Source of the DNA: Bradyrhizobium sp.
Lineage (GTDB): Bacteria; Pseudomonadota; Alphaproteobacteria; Rhizobiales; Xanthobacteraceae
Reading direction: 5' to 3'
Assembly: GCF_022844465.1 (NCBI RefSeq)
Contig: NZ_JALHLP010000002.1
Location: forward strand, 186,001 to 250,000
Length of the DNA stretch: 64,000 nt
Numbering within the stretch: position 1 is the first letter of the stretch; every line of letters begins with the position of its first letter. The notes below the pieces were generated by a model. That model saw only the letters and a list, made by a program, of their open reading frames with translations. It was not told the origin of the DNA and did not search any database. The position numbers and the translations under genes were made by a program. Shown one piece after another: positions 37,796 through 45,701 of this stretch.

Positions 37796-39475
37796 ATGAC
37801 GGGCCATTGGCGGGATCGCGCAGCCACCAGCTTTCAATGCCTGAAGCATCCGGCCTCCGGCAGCCGCGGCATGGTGGTCAGCAATCATCCGCTGGCGTCC
37901 AGTGCGGGTGCCCAAATGCTCGCCGCCGGCGGCAACGCCATCGATGCAGCGATCGCGACGCTGTTCACGCTGACGGTAGTCGAGCCGATGATGGTCGGCA
38001 TCATCGGCGGCGGCATGGCCCATATCCGGCTCGCCGACGGCAGCCATCGCTTCATCGACGGCCAGAGCACGGTGCCGCTGGCGGTCAAGCCCGACACCTA
38101 CAAATCCAAACCCGGCTCGGCGCATGACGTGTTCGATACCGTGGGCGATGAAAACCTGAATGGGCCGAAAGCGGTCGCGGTGCCGGGCTCACTGAAGGCC
38201 TGGTGCGAGACGCTGCAGCGGTTCGGCACCATGCCGCTTGCTGACGTCATGCAGCCCGCGATCAGGCACGCCGCGCGCGGCTTTGCGGTCACGCCCTATC
38301 TGCACGAATGCATTGCCGACGGCGCCGGCGAGATGCTGAAGGACAAGGCGATCTCGGCGATCTATCTGCCGAAGGGGACGCCACTGCAGGCCGGTGAGCG
38401 CGTGGTGCAGCCGGAATATGCGGAGACGCTGACCTATATCGCGCAGCATGGCGAGGCGGCGCTTTATCACGGCCCGCTCGGCGATATCCTCGTCGACTAC
38501 ATGAAGAAGCATGGCGGCTTCATCACCAGCAAGGACCTCACGAGCTACAAGACTGTCGAGCGCCAGCCTATCCGCGGCGACTATCGCGGCTGGGAAATCC
38601 TGGGCCCGCCGCCGCCCGCGGCCTCCGGCGTGCATATCACGCAGATGCTCAACATTCTCGAAGGCTATGACATCGCCGGACTCGGCTTCGGCTCCGCCGC
38701 GACGATCCACTATCTCGCCGAAGCGCTCAAGATCGCCTTTGCCGACCGCGCCGCCGCCAGCGGTGATCCTGATTTCATCAACGTGCCGGTCGAGCGCCTG
38801 ACCTCGAAGGCTTATGCCGACGAACGCCGCCGCATGATCAATCCCGGCCGCGCGCAGGCCTGGGGCGCCGGCGTGACGCAGCTCGAGAGCGCCGATACCA
38901 CGCACATGACCGCGGCCGACGCGTTCGGCAACGTGGTCGCGACCACGCAGACCATCAACAATCTGTTCGGCGCCAGGATACTGATTCCGGGCCTTGGCAC
39001 GGTGCCGAACAATTACATGAACCTGTATGATCCGCGTCCCGGACACGCGCTGTCGCTGGCGCCGGGCAAACGCGTCACCACCTCGATGTCGCCTGTCATG
39101 GCGCTGCGCGGCGGCAAGCTCGTCTATGCGCTCGGTCTGCCCGGCGGAAAGCGGATCTTTCCAAGCGCGATGCAGGCGCTGATCAATTTGATCGATCACG
39201 GTATGAGCCTGCAGGAGGCGGTGGAGGCGCCGCGGGTCTGGACCGAGGGCAACGCGCTCGAGGTCGAACTGGCGGTGCCGGAAAGCGTCCGCGCCAGGCT
39301 CGCCGCGATCGGCCACACCGTGCAGGCGGTGCCGACGGTCGCAGGGGGCATGAATGCGATCCAGTTTCATGCGGATGGGACGATGTCGGGCGCGGCCTGC
39401 TGGCGCGCCGACGGCACCCCGATCGGAATCGCCGGCGGCCTGGCGCGCGCCGGCGTGAGGTTCGGGTTGAGCTAG
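37796..39475 (+). CDS. ggt: Gamma-glutamyltransferase family protein
   Basis: A 559-residue Ntn-hydrolase precursor that would cleave itself at the conserved Thr368 (in ADTTHMTAADAFGNV) to give large and small subunits. The N-terminal VSNHPLASSAGAQMLAAGGN with AIDAAIATLFTLTVVEP is typical. It lacks an obvious signal peptide, unlike periplasmic Ggt, so it may act in the cytoplasm on glutathione or related gamma-glutamyl compounds. GGGGA lies upstream of the ATG at 37796. It starts 19 bp after mutM. Acylase-type substrates cannot be excluded. Confidence 0.88.
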   Translation: MTGHWRDRAATSFQCLKHPASGSRGMVVSNHPLASSAGAQMLAAGGNAIDAAIATLFTLTVVEPMMVGIIGGGMAHIRLADGSHRFIDGQSTVPLAVKPDTYKSKPGSAHDVFDTVGDENLNGPKAVAVPGSLKAWCETLQRFGTMPLADVMQPAIRHAARGFAVTPYLHECIADGAGEMLKDKAISAIYLPKGTPLQAGERVVQPEYAETLTYIAQHGEAALYHGPLGDILVDYMKKHGGFITSKDLTSYKTVERQPIRGDYRGWEILGPPPPAASGVHITQMLNILEGYDIAGLGFGSAATIHYLAEALKIAFADRAAASGDPDFINVPVERLTSKAYADERRRMINPGRAQAWGAGVTQLESADTTHMTAADAFGNVVATTQTINNLFGARILIPGLGTVPNNYMNLYDPRPGHALSLAPGKRVTTSMSPVMALRGGKLVYALGLPGGKRIFPSAMQALINLIDHGMSLQEAVEAPRVWTEGNALEVELAVPESVRARLAAIGHTVQAVPTVAGGMNAIQFHADGTMSGAACWRADGTPIGIAGGLARAGVRFGLS

Positions 39476-39489
39476 CTGCATCAAAGACG

Positions 39490-39518
39490 GTCATACCCGC
39501 GAAAGCGGGTATCCAGTA
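39490..39518. repeat. REP-like short palindrome (GTCATACCCGCGAAAGCGGG)
   Basis: A compact element, GTCATACCCGCGAAAGCGGG followed by TATCCAGTA, with a perfect stem CCCGC/GCGGG around GAAA. A second member on the opposite strand lies at 56865-56895, and a fragment is near 26880. It occupies the ggt/protease-like convergent gap and could act as a transcription roadblock or terminator stem. Confidence 0.75.
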
Positions 39519-39575
39519 CGCCACGGCCTATGGATATTGCCGCGAACGTCCCTGGAATACAGCGCCGGGTCGTGC

Positions 39576-40907
39576 CTACTTCCGCACGCAGATCACACGA
39601 ACCACCGATGCTCTTGCGTCCGTCGATGCGCCTGACGTCTTGACGTCATGGGCTTTGAGGAAATTGCGCACGGTGTCTGCCGTCACCAGGACGGCCTGGG
39701 TCGCCGATCCCGTGTTCGCCGGCCCGGCCATTTGCGCCGGCTTCAGCAGCGCGACGCCGGCGAACTTGCCGTCGCCGTCGAGCGCGGCAGAACCGGAGAA
39801 GCCGGGCGTCGGCGCCGGCGAAAGCGCCACATCTTTGCCGCCGTCGAACTGGGCCACCGACGCCTTGACGCTGCTGACCGCGGCGCCGCCGCCCTGGCTC
39901 AGCGGATCGGCAATGCCGGTAAGGTCGAGCGCGGTTTTCGCGGCGTTGGTGGCGAGGTTGAGCGCCTTCAGCCCGCGTGCGCCATAGATGCGCAACAGCG
40001 CGAGTTCATGCGCCTTGTCCTCGGCGACGCGATCCGCGTTGCCAAAGCCTGCGATCGCGACCGCGAGGCAGCCGTCGGTGATCTGGCGGTCGGCAATGAT
40101 CGCGCCGTCGTCGCTGACCACGATCCCGGTGCCGTATTCCACGGCCTTGCGTGGCGGCGGCCCCGCGGTTTGCACGGCAGCCGCAAACGGGTTGAACGCG
40201 CTCGACATCGCGATCACCACCGGCCCCACGGCAGTCTCGACCGCCGGGTCGTAGAGGATGGTGAGGATGCGAACCTCGTCGCCCCTGAGGGCGCCGCGCA
40301 GGTAGAACTTCTTCAGGCCCTGCAGACCGGACAGCACGAAGAAGTCGGGCTTGACCACGGTGTAGTCGATGCGGCGCCCGGCCTCCTTCTTCTCGCGCTC
40401 GGCGATCCCTGCCGTCGTGGCGTTGCTCTCCTTGCGCCGCTCCAACACGATCTGGACCGTTCCGGTCGCAGACGTCCATCTGGCGCCTTTGGCGTCGCTG
40501 GTCTGCTGCGGCGCCAGTTTGGTGGGGATGCCGAGCCGCGCGCCGCTGCCGGAGTCGGTGACGATCTTCCAGCCGACGCTCTCCTGCTTTCGCTTCGCGG
40601 TGTCGGCGAGCACCCCGCGCTCCTGCGGATTGAGCACGCCGGTTGGCTTGGCGCCGCGTCCTTTCTGGAATTCCTTGATGGCGGCGACCATGCGCGCGCT
40701 GGCGTCGCCCGTGATCGCGCCGTTGTACAGGCCGACCCAGGCGAGGTCCGACTGCAGCGCCAGTCGTTCGGCCTGGCCCATCGTATTCGCCGTTTCCTCC
40801 GGCTTTTGCAGCGCGGGACGGGCCGGCGCCGCCGGCTGCGCGGAGGCTCCCGCCACCGCCGCCACTACGCCTGCCATCACCAATGTTGCCGAAATCAGCG
40901 ATCTCAT
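39576..40907 (-). CDS. Exported peptidoglycan-binding / degenerate trypsin-like protein
   Basis: A 443-residue protein with a signal peptide (MRSLISATLVMAGVVAAVAG, cleavage near ASAQP). Residues about 44-105 resemble a PG_binding_1 domain (RLALQSDLAWVGLYNGAITG, AAIKEFQKGRGAKPTGVL). The C-terminal half (about 250-430) looks like a chymotrypsin-fold domain: VEYGTGIVVSDDGAIIADRQ, ELALLRIYG and PGFSGSAALDGDGKFAGV. The usual His of the triad is Gln275, the Asp position is Glu301, and only Ser371 remains, so proteolysis is doubtful. The start ATG at 40907 follows GGA at 8 nt. Role in the envelope is unknown. Confidence 0.75.
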   Translation of the reverse strand: MRSLISATLVMAGVVAAVAGASAQPAAPARPALQKPEETANTMGQAERLALQSDLAWVGLYNGAITGDASARMVAAIKEFQKGRGAKPTGVLNPQERGVLADTAKRKQESVGWKIVTDSGSGARLGIPTKLAPQQTSDAKGARWTSATGTVQIVLERRKESNATTAGIAEREKKEAGRRIDYTVVKPDFFVLSGLQGLKKFYLRGALRGDEVRILTILYDPAVETAVGPVVIAMSSAFNPFAAAVQTAGPPPRKAVEYGTGIVVSDDGAIIADRQITDGCLAVAIAGFGNADRVAEDKAHELALLRIYGARGLKALNLATNAAKTALDLTGIADPLSQGGGAAVSSVKASVAQFDGGKDVALSPAPTPGFSGSAALDGDGKFAGVALLKPAQMAGPANTGSATQAVLVTADTVRNFLKAHDVKTSGASTDARASVVRVICVRK

Positions 40908-41020
40908 GACATATCCAGCAGGATGCAGGCGTGGAATGGCGAAGGGGTCATTGACGTGCGCCCAATCAAGCACATCTGCTTGGTCGGCGACAGCCGCGCC
41001 CCGGTTCAGGGAATCTCGTT

Positions 41021-41127
41021 ATCCCTCATCCTGAGGAGCCGCGAAGCGGCGTCTCGAAGGATGGCCGCGGGCGCGATCGGGGCCGCAGGGTTCGAGACGC
41101 GCGTTCCGCGCTCCTCACCATGAAGGT
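41021..41127. repeat. Intergenic dyad repeat (CCTCATCCTGAGGAGC family)
   Basis: ATCCCTCATCCTGAGGAGCC and GGCGTCTCGAAGGATGG on the left are mirrored by GGTTCGAGACGCGCGTTCC and GCGCTCCTCACCATGAAGG on the right. This arrangement is a frequent intergenic element in Bradyrhizobium as I recall. It fills much of the gap between the divergent protease-like and moeB genes, leaving about 37 bp before the moeB ATG. Confidence 0.7.
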
Positions 41128-41164
41128 TTGATAGGGTGATGTCGGGGGAGAAAGAATTGCGACT

Positions 41165-41968
41165 ATGCTGACGGTCGACGAACTTGAACGCTACGCCCGC
41201 CATATCGTGCTGCGCGAGGTCGGCGGCCCCGGCCAGGCCGCGCTGAAGCAGGCGTCGGTGCTGGTGGTCGGCGCCGGCGGCCTCGGCGCGCCGGCTCTGA
41301 TGTATCTGGCGGCCGCCGGCGTCGGCACGCTCGGCGCCGTGGATGACGACATCGTCTCGCTGTCCAATCTGCAGCGCCAGATCATTCATGCAACGCCCGA
41401 CATCGGACGGCGCAAGGTTGACAGCGCGGCCGAGCGGATTGGCGCGCTCAATCCCCACGTTCAATTCCAGACGCATGCGGTTCGCGTGGGCGCCACGAAC
41501 GTGATGTCGCTGATCGCCGACTACGATCTCGTGCTCGACGGCTCCGACAATTTCGAAACCCGCTACCTGGTTTCCGACGCTTGTTTCTTCGCCGGCAAGC
41601 CGCTGATCTCGGCGGCGCTGGGCCAGTTCGACGGATCTCTGACCACGATTCGCGCCCATGAGCGTGGCGACGACGGCAAGTTCAATCCGACCTATCGCTG
41701 CCTGTTCCCCGAACCGCCGCCGCCGGGCACCGTGCCGGCCTGCGCCGAGGCCGGCGTGATGGGTGCGCTGGCGGGCATCCTGGGCTCGATGATGGCGCTG
41801 GAGGCGATCCGCGAAATCGTCGGCTTCGGCGAGAGTCTGGTCGGGCGGCTGGTGATGGTGGACGCCCGCGCGATGCGGTTCGAGACCTTGCGCTATGCGC
41901 GCGACCCGGCCAACCCGCTCAATGGCGATGCGCCCACGATCACCGATTTGAGCGGCTATGCGGCGTAG
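41165..41968 (+). CDS. moeB: MoeB/ThiF-family adenylyltransferase
   Basis: A 267-residue E1-like enzyme that adenylates the C-terminal Gly-Gly of a small sulfur-carrier protein (MoaD or ThiS). The nucleotide loop is VLVVGAGGLGAPALMYLAAAG, followed by DDDIVSLSNLQRQIIH with the conserved Arg and Gln. DGSDNFETRYLVSDAC is the adenylation segment. One zinc-binding-type cysteine pair is partial (YRCLFPEPP...PACAEAG). There is no rhodanese domain. Which carrier it serves is not shown by the neighbours, so moeB is a family label. Confidence 0.85.
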   Translation: MLTVDELERYARHIVLREVGGPGQAALKQASVLVVGAGGLGAPALMYLAAAGVGTLGAVDDDIVSLSNLQRQIIHATPDIGRRKVDSAAERIGALNPHVQFQTHAVRVGATNVMSLIADYDLVLDGSDNFETRYLVSDACFFAGKPLISAALGQFDGSLTTIRAHERGDDGKFNPTYRCLFPEPPPPGTVPACAEAGVMGALAGILGSMMALEAIREIVGFGESLVGRLVMVDARAMRFETLRYARDPANPLNGDAPTITDLSGYAA

Positions 41969-41983
41969 GGTCCCCCGCGTGGT

Positions 41984-42150
41984 TGCCCCCACCCCGGCCC
42001 TCCCCCGCAAGCGGGAGAGGGAGTCGTCCAGCGTTTGCGGGACGGACTGAACTTCAACCGCCAAACAAATCAGGCGATCGAGCGCAGCGGACGCCACGCG
42101 ACGTGCTGCTCTCCCTCTCCCGCTTGCGGGGGAGGGTCGGGGTGGGGGTC
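41984..42150. repeat. Second copy of the CCCCCACCCCGGCCCTCCCC inverted repeat
   Basis: A 167-bp element with arms TTGCCCCCACCCCGGCCCTC and GAGGGTCGGGGTGGGGG, and inner mirrored CGCAAGCGGGAGAGGGAG / CTCCCTCTCCCGCTTGCG. It is near-identical in ends to 16243-16410 but differs in the loop, as expected for a family of mobile or gene-conversion-spread palindromes. It lies between convergent moeB and the dehydrogenase gene; the remaining gap to 42263 has no gene apart from an in-frame tail noted in the findings. Confidence 0.85.
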
Positions 42151-42263
42151 TCGCCACGAGGGCAATCGCCGATAACAGGACGAGCTTTTTCCGCTCGCCC
42201 TCACCGCTTCTCGCTGTCCATGTGCGCCAGCAGCGCGTCCGGATAGCGCTTGCCGTCTCGCGC

Positions 42264-43265
42264 TCACAGCATGCTGGGCAGCACGCGGTCCGGCGGCTTG
42301 TGATTGTCGAGGAAGGTGCGGATGTTGATGATGACCTTCTCGCCCATCTCGACACGGCCTTCGATGGTGGCCGAGCCCATATGCGGCAGCAGCGTCGCCT
42401 TGCCGGCCCTGGCGAGGCGCACCAGCTTCGGGTTGACCGCGGGCTCGTGCTCGTAGACGTCGAGGCCGGCGCCGCCGATGTCGCCGCTCTCGATCAGCTT
42501 GATCAGCATGTCCTCGTCGATCACTTCGCCGCGGGCGGTGTTGACGATGTAGGCGTCTTTCCGAATGAGCTTGAGCCGCCGCGCCGATAGCAGATGGTAG
42601 GTCGCGGGCGTATGCGGACAATTCACCGAGATGATGTCCATCCGCGTCAGCATCTGGTCGAGGCTTTCCCAATAGGTCGCGCCCAGTTCTTCGGCGATGA
42701 CAGGGGCCACCGGACGGCGGTTGTGGTAGTGGATCTGCAGGCCAAACGCGCGCGCCCGGCGCGCGACGGCTTGGCCGATGCGTCCCATGCCGATGATTCC
42801 GAGGCGCTTGCCGCCGATGCGATGGCCGAGCATCCAGGTCGGCGACCAGCCCGGCCAGTTCTTGCCTTCGGTCAGGATCGTCGCGCCCTCGATCAGCCGG
42901 CGCGGCACCGCAAGAATCAGCGCCATGGTCATGTCGGCGGTGTCTTCGGTCAAGACCTTCGGCGTATTGGTGACAGTGATGCCGCGCGCATGCGCAGCCG
43001 CAACGTCGATATTGTCGACGCCATTGCCGAAATTGGCGATCAGACGCAGCCTGCAGTCGGGATGCTTGAGGATGTCCTCGCTGATCACGTCGGTGACCGT
43101 CGGCACCAGCACGTCGGCGGTACGCGCGGCGTGGGCAATCTGCTCCGGCGTCATCGGCGTATCGTCAAGATTAAGCCTTGCGTCGAACAGCTCGCGCATC
43201 CGGGTCTCGATCGAGTCCGGCAGCTTGCGGGTGACGACGACGAGAGGCTTTTTCTTAACCGACAT
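42264..43265 (-). CDS. D-2-hydroxyacid dehydrogenase (glyoxylate/hydroxypyruvate reductase type)
   Basis: A 333-residue NAD(P)-dependent oxidoreductase. The substrate domain has LIANFGNGVDNIDVAAAHARG; the Rossmann motif is GKRLGIIGMGRIGQAVARRA (GxGxxG); catalytic Arg lies in NTARGEVIDEDML, Glu in GLDVYEHEP and His in LLPHMGSATIE. HNRRPV after the second strand, with arginines, suggests NADPH preference. The start ATG at 43265 follows purine-rich GAGAG. The substrate may be glyoxylate, hydroxypyruvate or D-glycerate; the sequence does not decide this. Confidence 0.9.
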   Translation of the reverse strand: MSVKKKPLVVVTRKLPDSIETRMRELFDARLNLDDTPMTPEQIAHAARTADVLVPTVTDVISEDILKHPDCRLRLIANFGNGVDNIDVAAAHARGITVTNTPKVLTEDTADMTMALILAVPRRLIEGATILTEGKNWPGWSPTWMLGHRIGGKRLGIIGMGRIGQAVARRARAFGLQIHYHNRRPVAPVIAEELGATYWESLDQMLTRMDIISVNCPHTPATYHLLSARRLKLIRKDAYIVNTARGEVIDEDMLIKLIESGDIGGAGLDVYEHEPAVNPKLVRLARAGKATLLPHMGSATIEGRVEMGEKVIINIRTFLDNHKPPDRVLPSML

Positions 43266-43612
43266 TCTCTGCTCTCACGCAGCGACGGCTCGCCGGAGCT
43301 CGCTGTTCAGACCTCGTTAACCCGGTTGTTCGACACTGCAGACGCCAAGCGGTCCCGGCGCCCCGCTGTTTCCTCAGGTAAGTTCTTGGGTTCCCAAATA
43401 CTTGCCGCGGATGCTCAGCGGAAAATTCGGGTGTTCTTGTTCGCGACGTTCCGTCCTCTCTATCAGAAGGCCGGGCCAAGACAAGAACCCCTCGGAAACC
43501 ACCATCCGGGGGTCCTAAAGCGCGGCGCAGGGGTCTGGGGTTTTTTGAGCGTCGGCAGACGGATTCAACCCGAAACATTCGGGTTGCGGGCATCTCGGCG
43601 GGAGACGGGTTG
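43266..43612. promoter_or_regulatory. Divergent 347-bp gap with an 8-bp inverted repeat before the SH3 gene
   Basis: No gene is visible between the dehydrogenase and the SH3 protein. A perfect inverted repeat AACCCGAA-ACA-TTCGGGTT lies at 43567-43585, 27 bp upstream of the SH3 start, where it could be an operator or a leader hairpin. GGTCTGGGGTTTTTTGAG near 43530 is a T-run without a convincing stem. Confidence 0.5.
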
Positions 43613-44140
43613 ATGGCGTTGGGACGTGTGTGTTCGGTGGCGGTGCTGGCGGGTTGCTGGCTTGTCGCATCGGTCAGCACGGGGCTCTCCGCCAAGGATT
43701 CGGCCATCACCACCAGCGGCCTTCCGGTGCCGCGATATGTCAGCCTGAAATCGGACCATGTGAATGTCAGGGCCGGTCCAACCAAGGACAATGATGTTGC
43801 CTGGGTCTATACCCGCTCCGGCCTGCCGGTCGAGGTCACGGCCGAATTCGAGAACTGGCGCCGCGTCCGCGACTCCGAGGGCGCGGAGGGCTGGGTCTAT
43901 CACTCGCTGTTGTCCGGCCGCCGCACCGCGGTCGTCACCATGAAGACCAAGGAAGAGCTGGCGCCGCTCTACGAGAGCGCCGATCCGAAGGGCGCCATCG
44001 CGGCCCGCCTGCAGGCCGGCGTCGTCGCCCAGGTCAAGAAATGCGCCGCGGGCTGGTGCCGCGTCACCGGCAACGGCTTTGACGGCTGGATCGAACAGCG
44101 GCGGCTCTGGGGCGTTTACGCCGACGAGAAGGTGGATTGA
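43613..44140 (+). CDS. Exported SH3-domain protein
   Basis: A 175-residue protein with a signal peptide (MALGRVCSVAVLAGCWLVAS). The mature part contains two bacterial SH3 (SH3_4-like) domains: residues about 40-105 with YVSLKSDHVNVRAGPTKDND and EGWVYHSLLSGRR, and about 110-170 with GWCRVTGNGFDGWIEQRRLWGVY. Such periplasmic SH3 proteins are thought to bind peptidoglycan or peptides. GGAGA lies 7 nt before the ATG at 43613. An in-frame TTG directly before it is less likely as the start. Confidence 0.87.
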   Translation: MALGRVCSVAVLAGCWLVASVSTGLSAKDSAITTSGLPVPRYVSLKSDHVNVRAGPTKDNDVAWVYTRSGLPVEVTAEFENWRRVRDSEGAEGWVYHSLLSGRRTAVVTMKTKEELAPLYESADPKGAIAARLQAGVVAQVKKCAAGWCRVTGNGFDGWIEQRRLWGVYADEKVD

Positions 44141-44148
44141 CGCTGCAG

Positions 44149-44250
44149 CGTCATTCCGGGGCGATGCGTCAGCATCGAACCCGTAACCTCGAGATTCCCC
44201 GGTCCGCCATGGCGCACCTGAGGTTCACGCTCCGCGTGCCCCGGAATGAC
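44149..44250. repeat. Second CGTCATTCCGGGG-bounded inverted repeat
   Basis: A 102-bp copy of the element at 837-962: it begins CGTCATTCCGGGG and ends CCCCGGAATGAC, with the internal AACCTCGAGATTCCCCGG palindrome and CGCACCTGAGG conserved. It lies between the convergent SH3 and irr genes and may double as a terminator for both. Confidence 0.8.
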
Positions 44251-44270
44251 AATCCATTTTTCGGAAAAGT

Positions 44271-44774
44271 TCAGCGCTTCCGGCGCAGCCGCACGACCAT
44301 GTCGATGCGCGCGATCTCGTAGCCTTCGGGCACCTCCGGCATCCGCGACAGCACCAGATGCGGATCGGGGATATCGACCAGTTCGTGGTTGTTCTCGAGA
44401 TAGAAATGGTGGTGCGCCGTGACATTGGTGTCGAAATACGTCTTGGTGCCGTCGACCGAGACCTGACGCAGCAGGCCCGCGTCCGTGAGCTGATTGAGGG
44501 TGTTGTAGACGGTGGCAAGCGACACCGGAACCTTGGCGAGCGTCGCCTCCTCGTACAGCATTTCCGCGGTCAGGTGGCGGGCGCCCTTGCCGAACAGCAG
44601 CCATCCCAGCGCCATGCGCTGGCGGGTCGGCCGCAACCCGGCGGCCTGCAACATTTCGTTGACGTCGTGCCACGGACAGCCGGTCAGCGCCGGCTGATGC
44701 CCGGCAGCGCGCGCGGCATCGACGCCGTCGTCGTTCAAGGTTGAAGCTGGGTCGTTGATATCCACTGCGGCCAC
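44271..44774 (-). CDS. irr: Iron response regulator Irr (Fur family) with heme regulatory motif
   Basis: A 167-residue transcription factor controlling heme synthesis and iron uptake under iron limitation. The N-terminal heme regulatory motif TGCPWHD (Cys33-Pro34), through which heme triggers degradation of Bradyrhizobium Irr, is intact. The second heme site HHH (residues 121-123) is in TAHHHFYLENNHELVDI. The winged helix reads LRPTRQRMALGWLLF and VSLATVYNTLNQL. A GTG at 44774 is used as start with GGAG 4-5 nt upstream. It is divergent from fabA, the usual Bradyrhizobium neighbourhood. Confidence 0.96.
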   Translation of the reverse strand: MAAVDINDPASTLNDDGVDAARAAGHQPALTGCPWHDVNEMLQAAGLRPTRQRMALGWLLFGKGARHLTAEMLYEEATLAKVPVSLATVYNTLNQLTDAGLLRQVSVDGTKTYFDTNVTAHHHFYLENNHELVDIPDPHLVLSRMPEVPEGYEIARIDMVVRLRRKR

Positions 44775-45104
44775 CGCGCTCCGGCAATAACTCTGCCTAA
44801 TATAAAAGGAAATCAGTTAGATGCAAGTTTTTCGCAACTAGAACGAACCCAAGGTTACCAGGCGATCCCTCGTTGCAGAGGAATCGAGGCGCGAGAGCGC
44901 ACCTTCTTGGCCATTTCGCGCGCTTTGCCGGGCCCGAAGCCCTATGTTAGACAATGCGAGGATCACATATGTGATTTTGGCGGGGGTTAAAGCCCTTGCG
45001 ATCGAAAGCGCGTCTGCGTGCGGGGAAGCGTCCTCCCGCAGGTACTAATGGGTCCGGTTCGCTCCAAAGCGCTCCATCGGGACATCTCAGAGAGGCCGGA
45101 TACC
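44775..45104. promoter_or_regulatory. irr-fabA divergent promoter region with a 14-bp palindrome
   Basis: The 330-bp gap holds no gene. On the irr side an AT-rich block gives TTGCAT-N16-TATATT on the minus strand (about 44801-44828), a fair promoter. On the fabA side the perfect palindrome ATCACATATGTGAT lies at 44962-44975, about 130 bp before the fabA start. TGTGA/TCACA arms in that order are the reverse of a Crp site. The regulator is unknown. Confidence 0.55.
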
Positions 45105-45626
45105 ATGCTGGAACGTCGCAGCGGTTACGAATACGAGGATTTGCTGGCCTGCGGACGCGGTGAGATGTTTGGCCCCGGCAATGCGCAGTTGCCGCTGCCG
45201 CCGATGCTGATGTTCGACCGCATCACCGAAATTACCGAGAAGGGCGGCGAGTATGGCAAGGGCCTGATCCGGGCGGAACTCGATGTGAAGGCGGACCTCT
45301 GGTTTTTCGGCTGCCACTTCAAGAACGATCCGGTCATGCCGGGCTGTCTCGGCCTGGACGCCATGTGGCAAATGGTTGGTTTCTATCTCGGCTGGATCGG
45401 CGGCGAGGGGCGCGGCCGGGCGCTGGGGCTTGGTGAACTGAAGTTCTCCGGCCAGGTGCTGCCGAACGTCCGCAAGGTTGTGTACAACGTCGACATGAAA
45501 CGCGTGATGCGCTCAAAGCTGGTGCTCGGCGTTGCCGACGGCTGGCTTTCCATGGACGGCGAGATTATCTATCGCGCGAAGGACCTGAAGGTCGGACTGT
45601 TCAAGCAGGGCTCCGAGCCCACCTGA
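45105..45626 (+). CDS. fabA: 3-hydroxydecanoyl-[ACP] dehydratase/isomerase FabA
   Basis: A 173-residue hot-dog enzyme that dehydrates and isomerises the C10 intermediate, the branch point to unsaturated fatty acids. Active-site His71 lies in [20 protein letters not shown], with Asp85 in the same motif. [13 protein letters not shown] and the dimer strand [14 protein letters not shown] are also conserved. The start ATG at 45105 gives [21 protein letters not shown] lies upstream. It is followed by fabB after 75 bp. Confidence 0.97.
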   Translation: MLERRSGYEYEDLLACGRGEMFGPGNAQLPLPPMLMFDRITEITEKGGEYGKGLIRAELDVKADLWFFGCHFKNDPVMPGCLGLDAMWQMVGFYLGWIGGEGRGRALGLGELKFSGQVLPNVRKVVYNVDMKRVMRSKLVLGVADGWLSMDGEIIYRAKDLKVGLFKQGSEPT

Positions 45627-45701
45627 TCGGCGCGATCAAACACCGGCACACCTTCACACCAGAACCTATCCACACAAAACCTAACGGCAGGCGAGGCGAT
45701 C

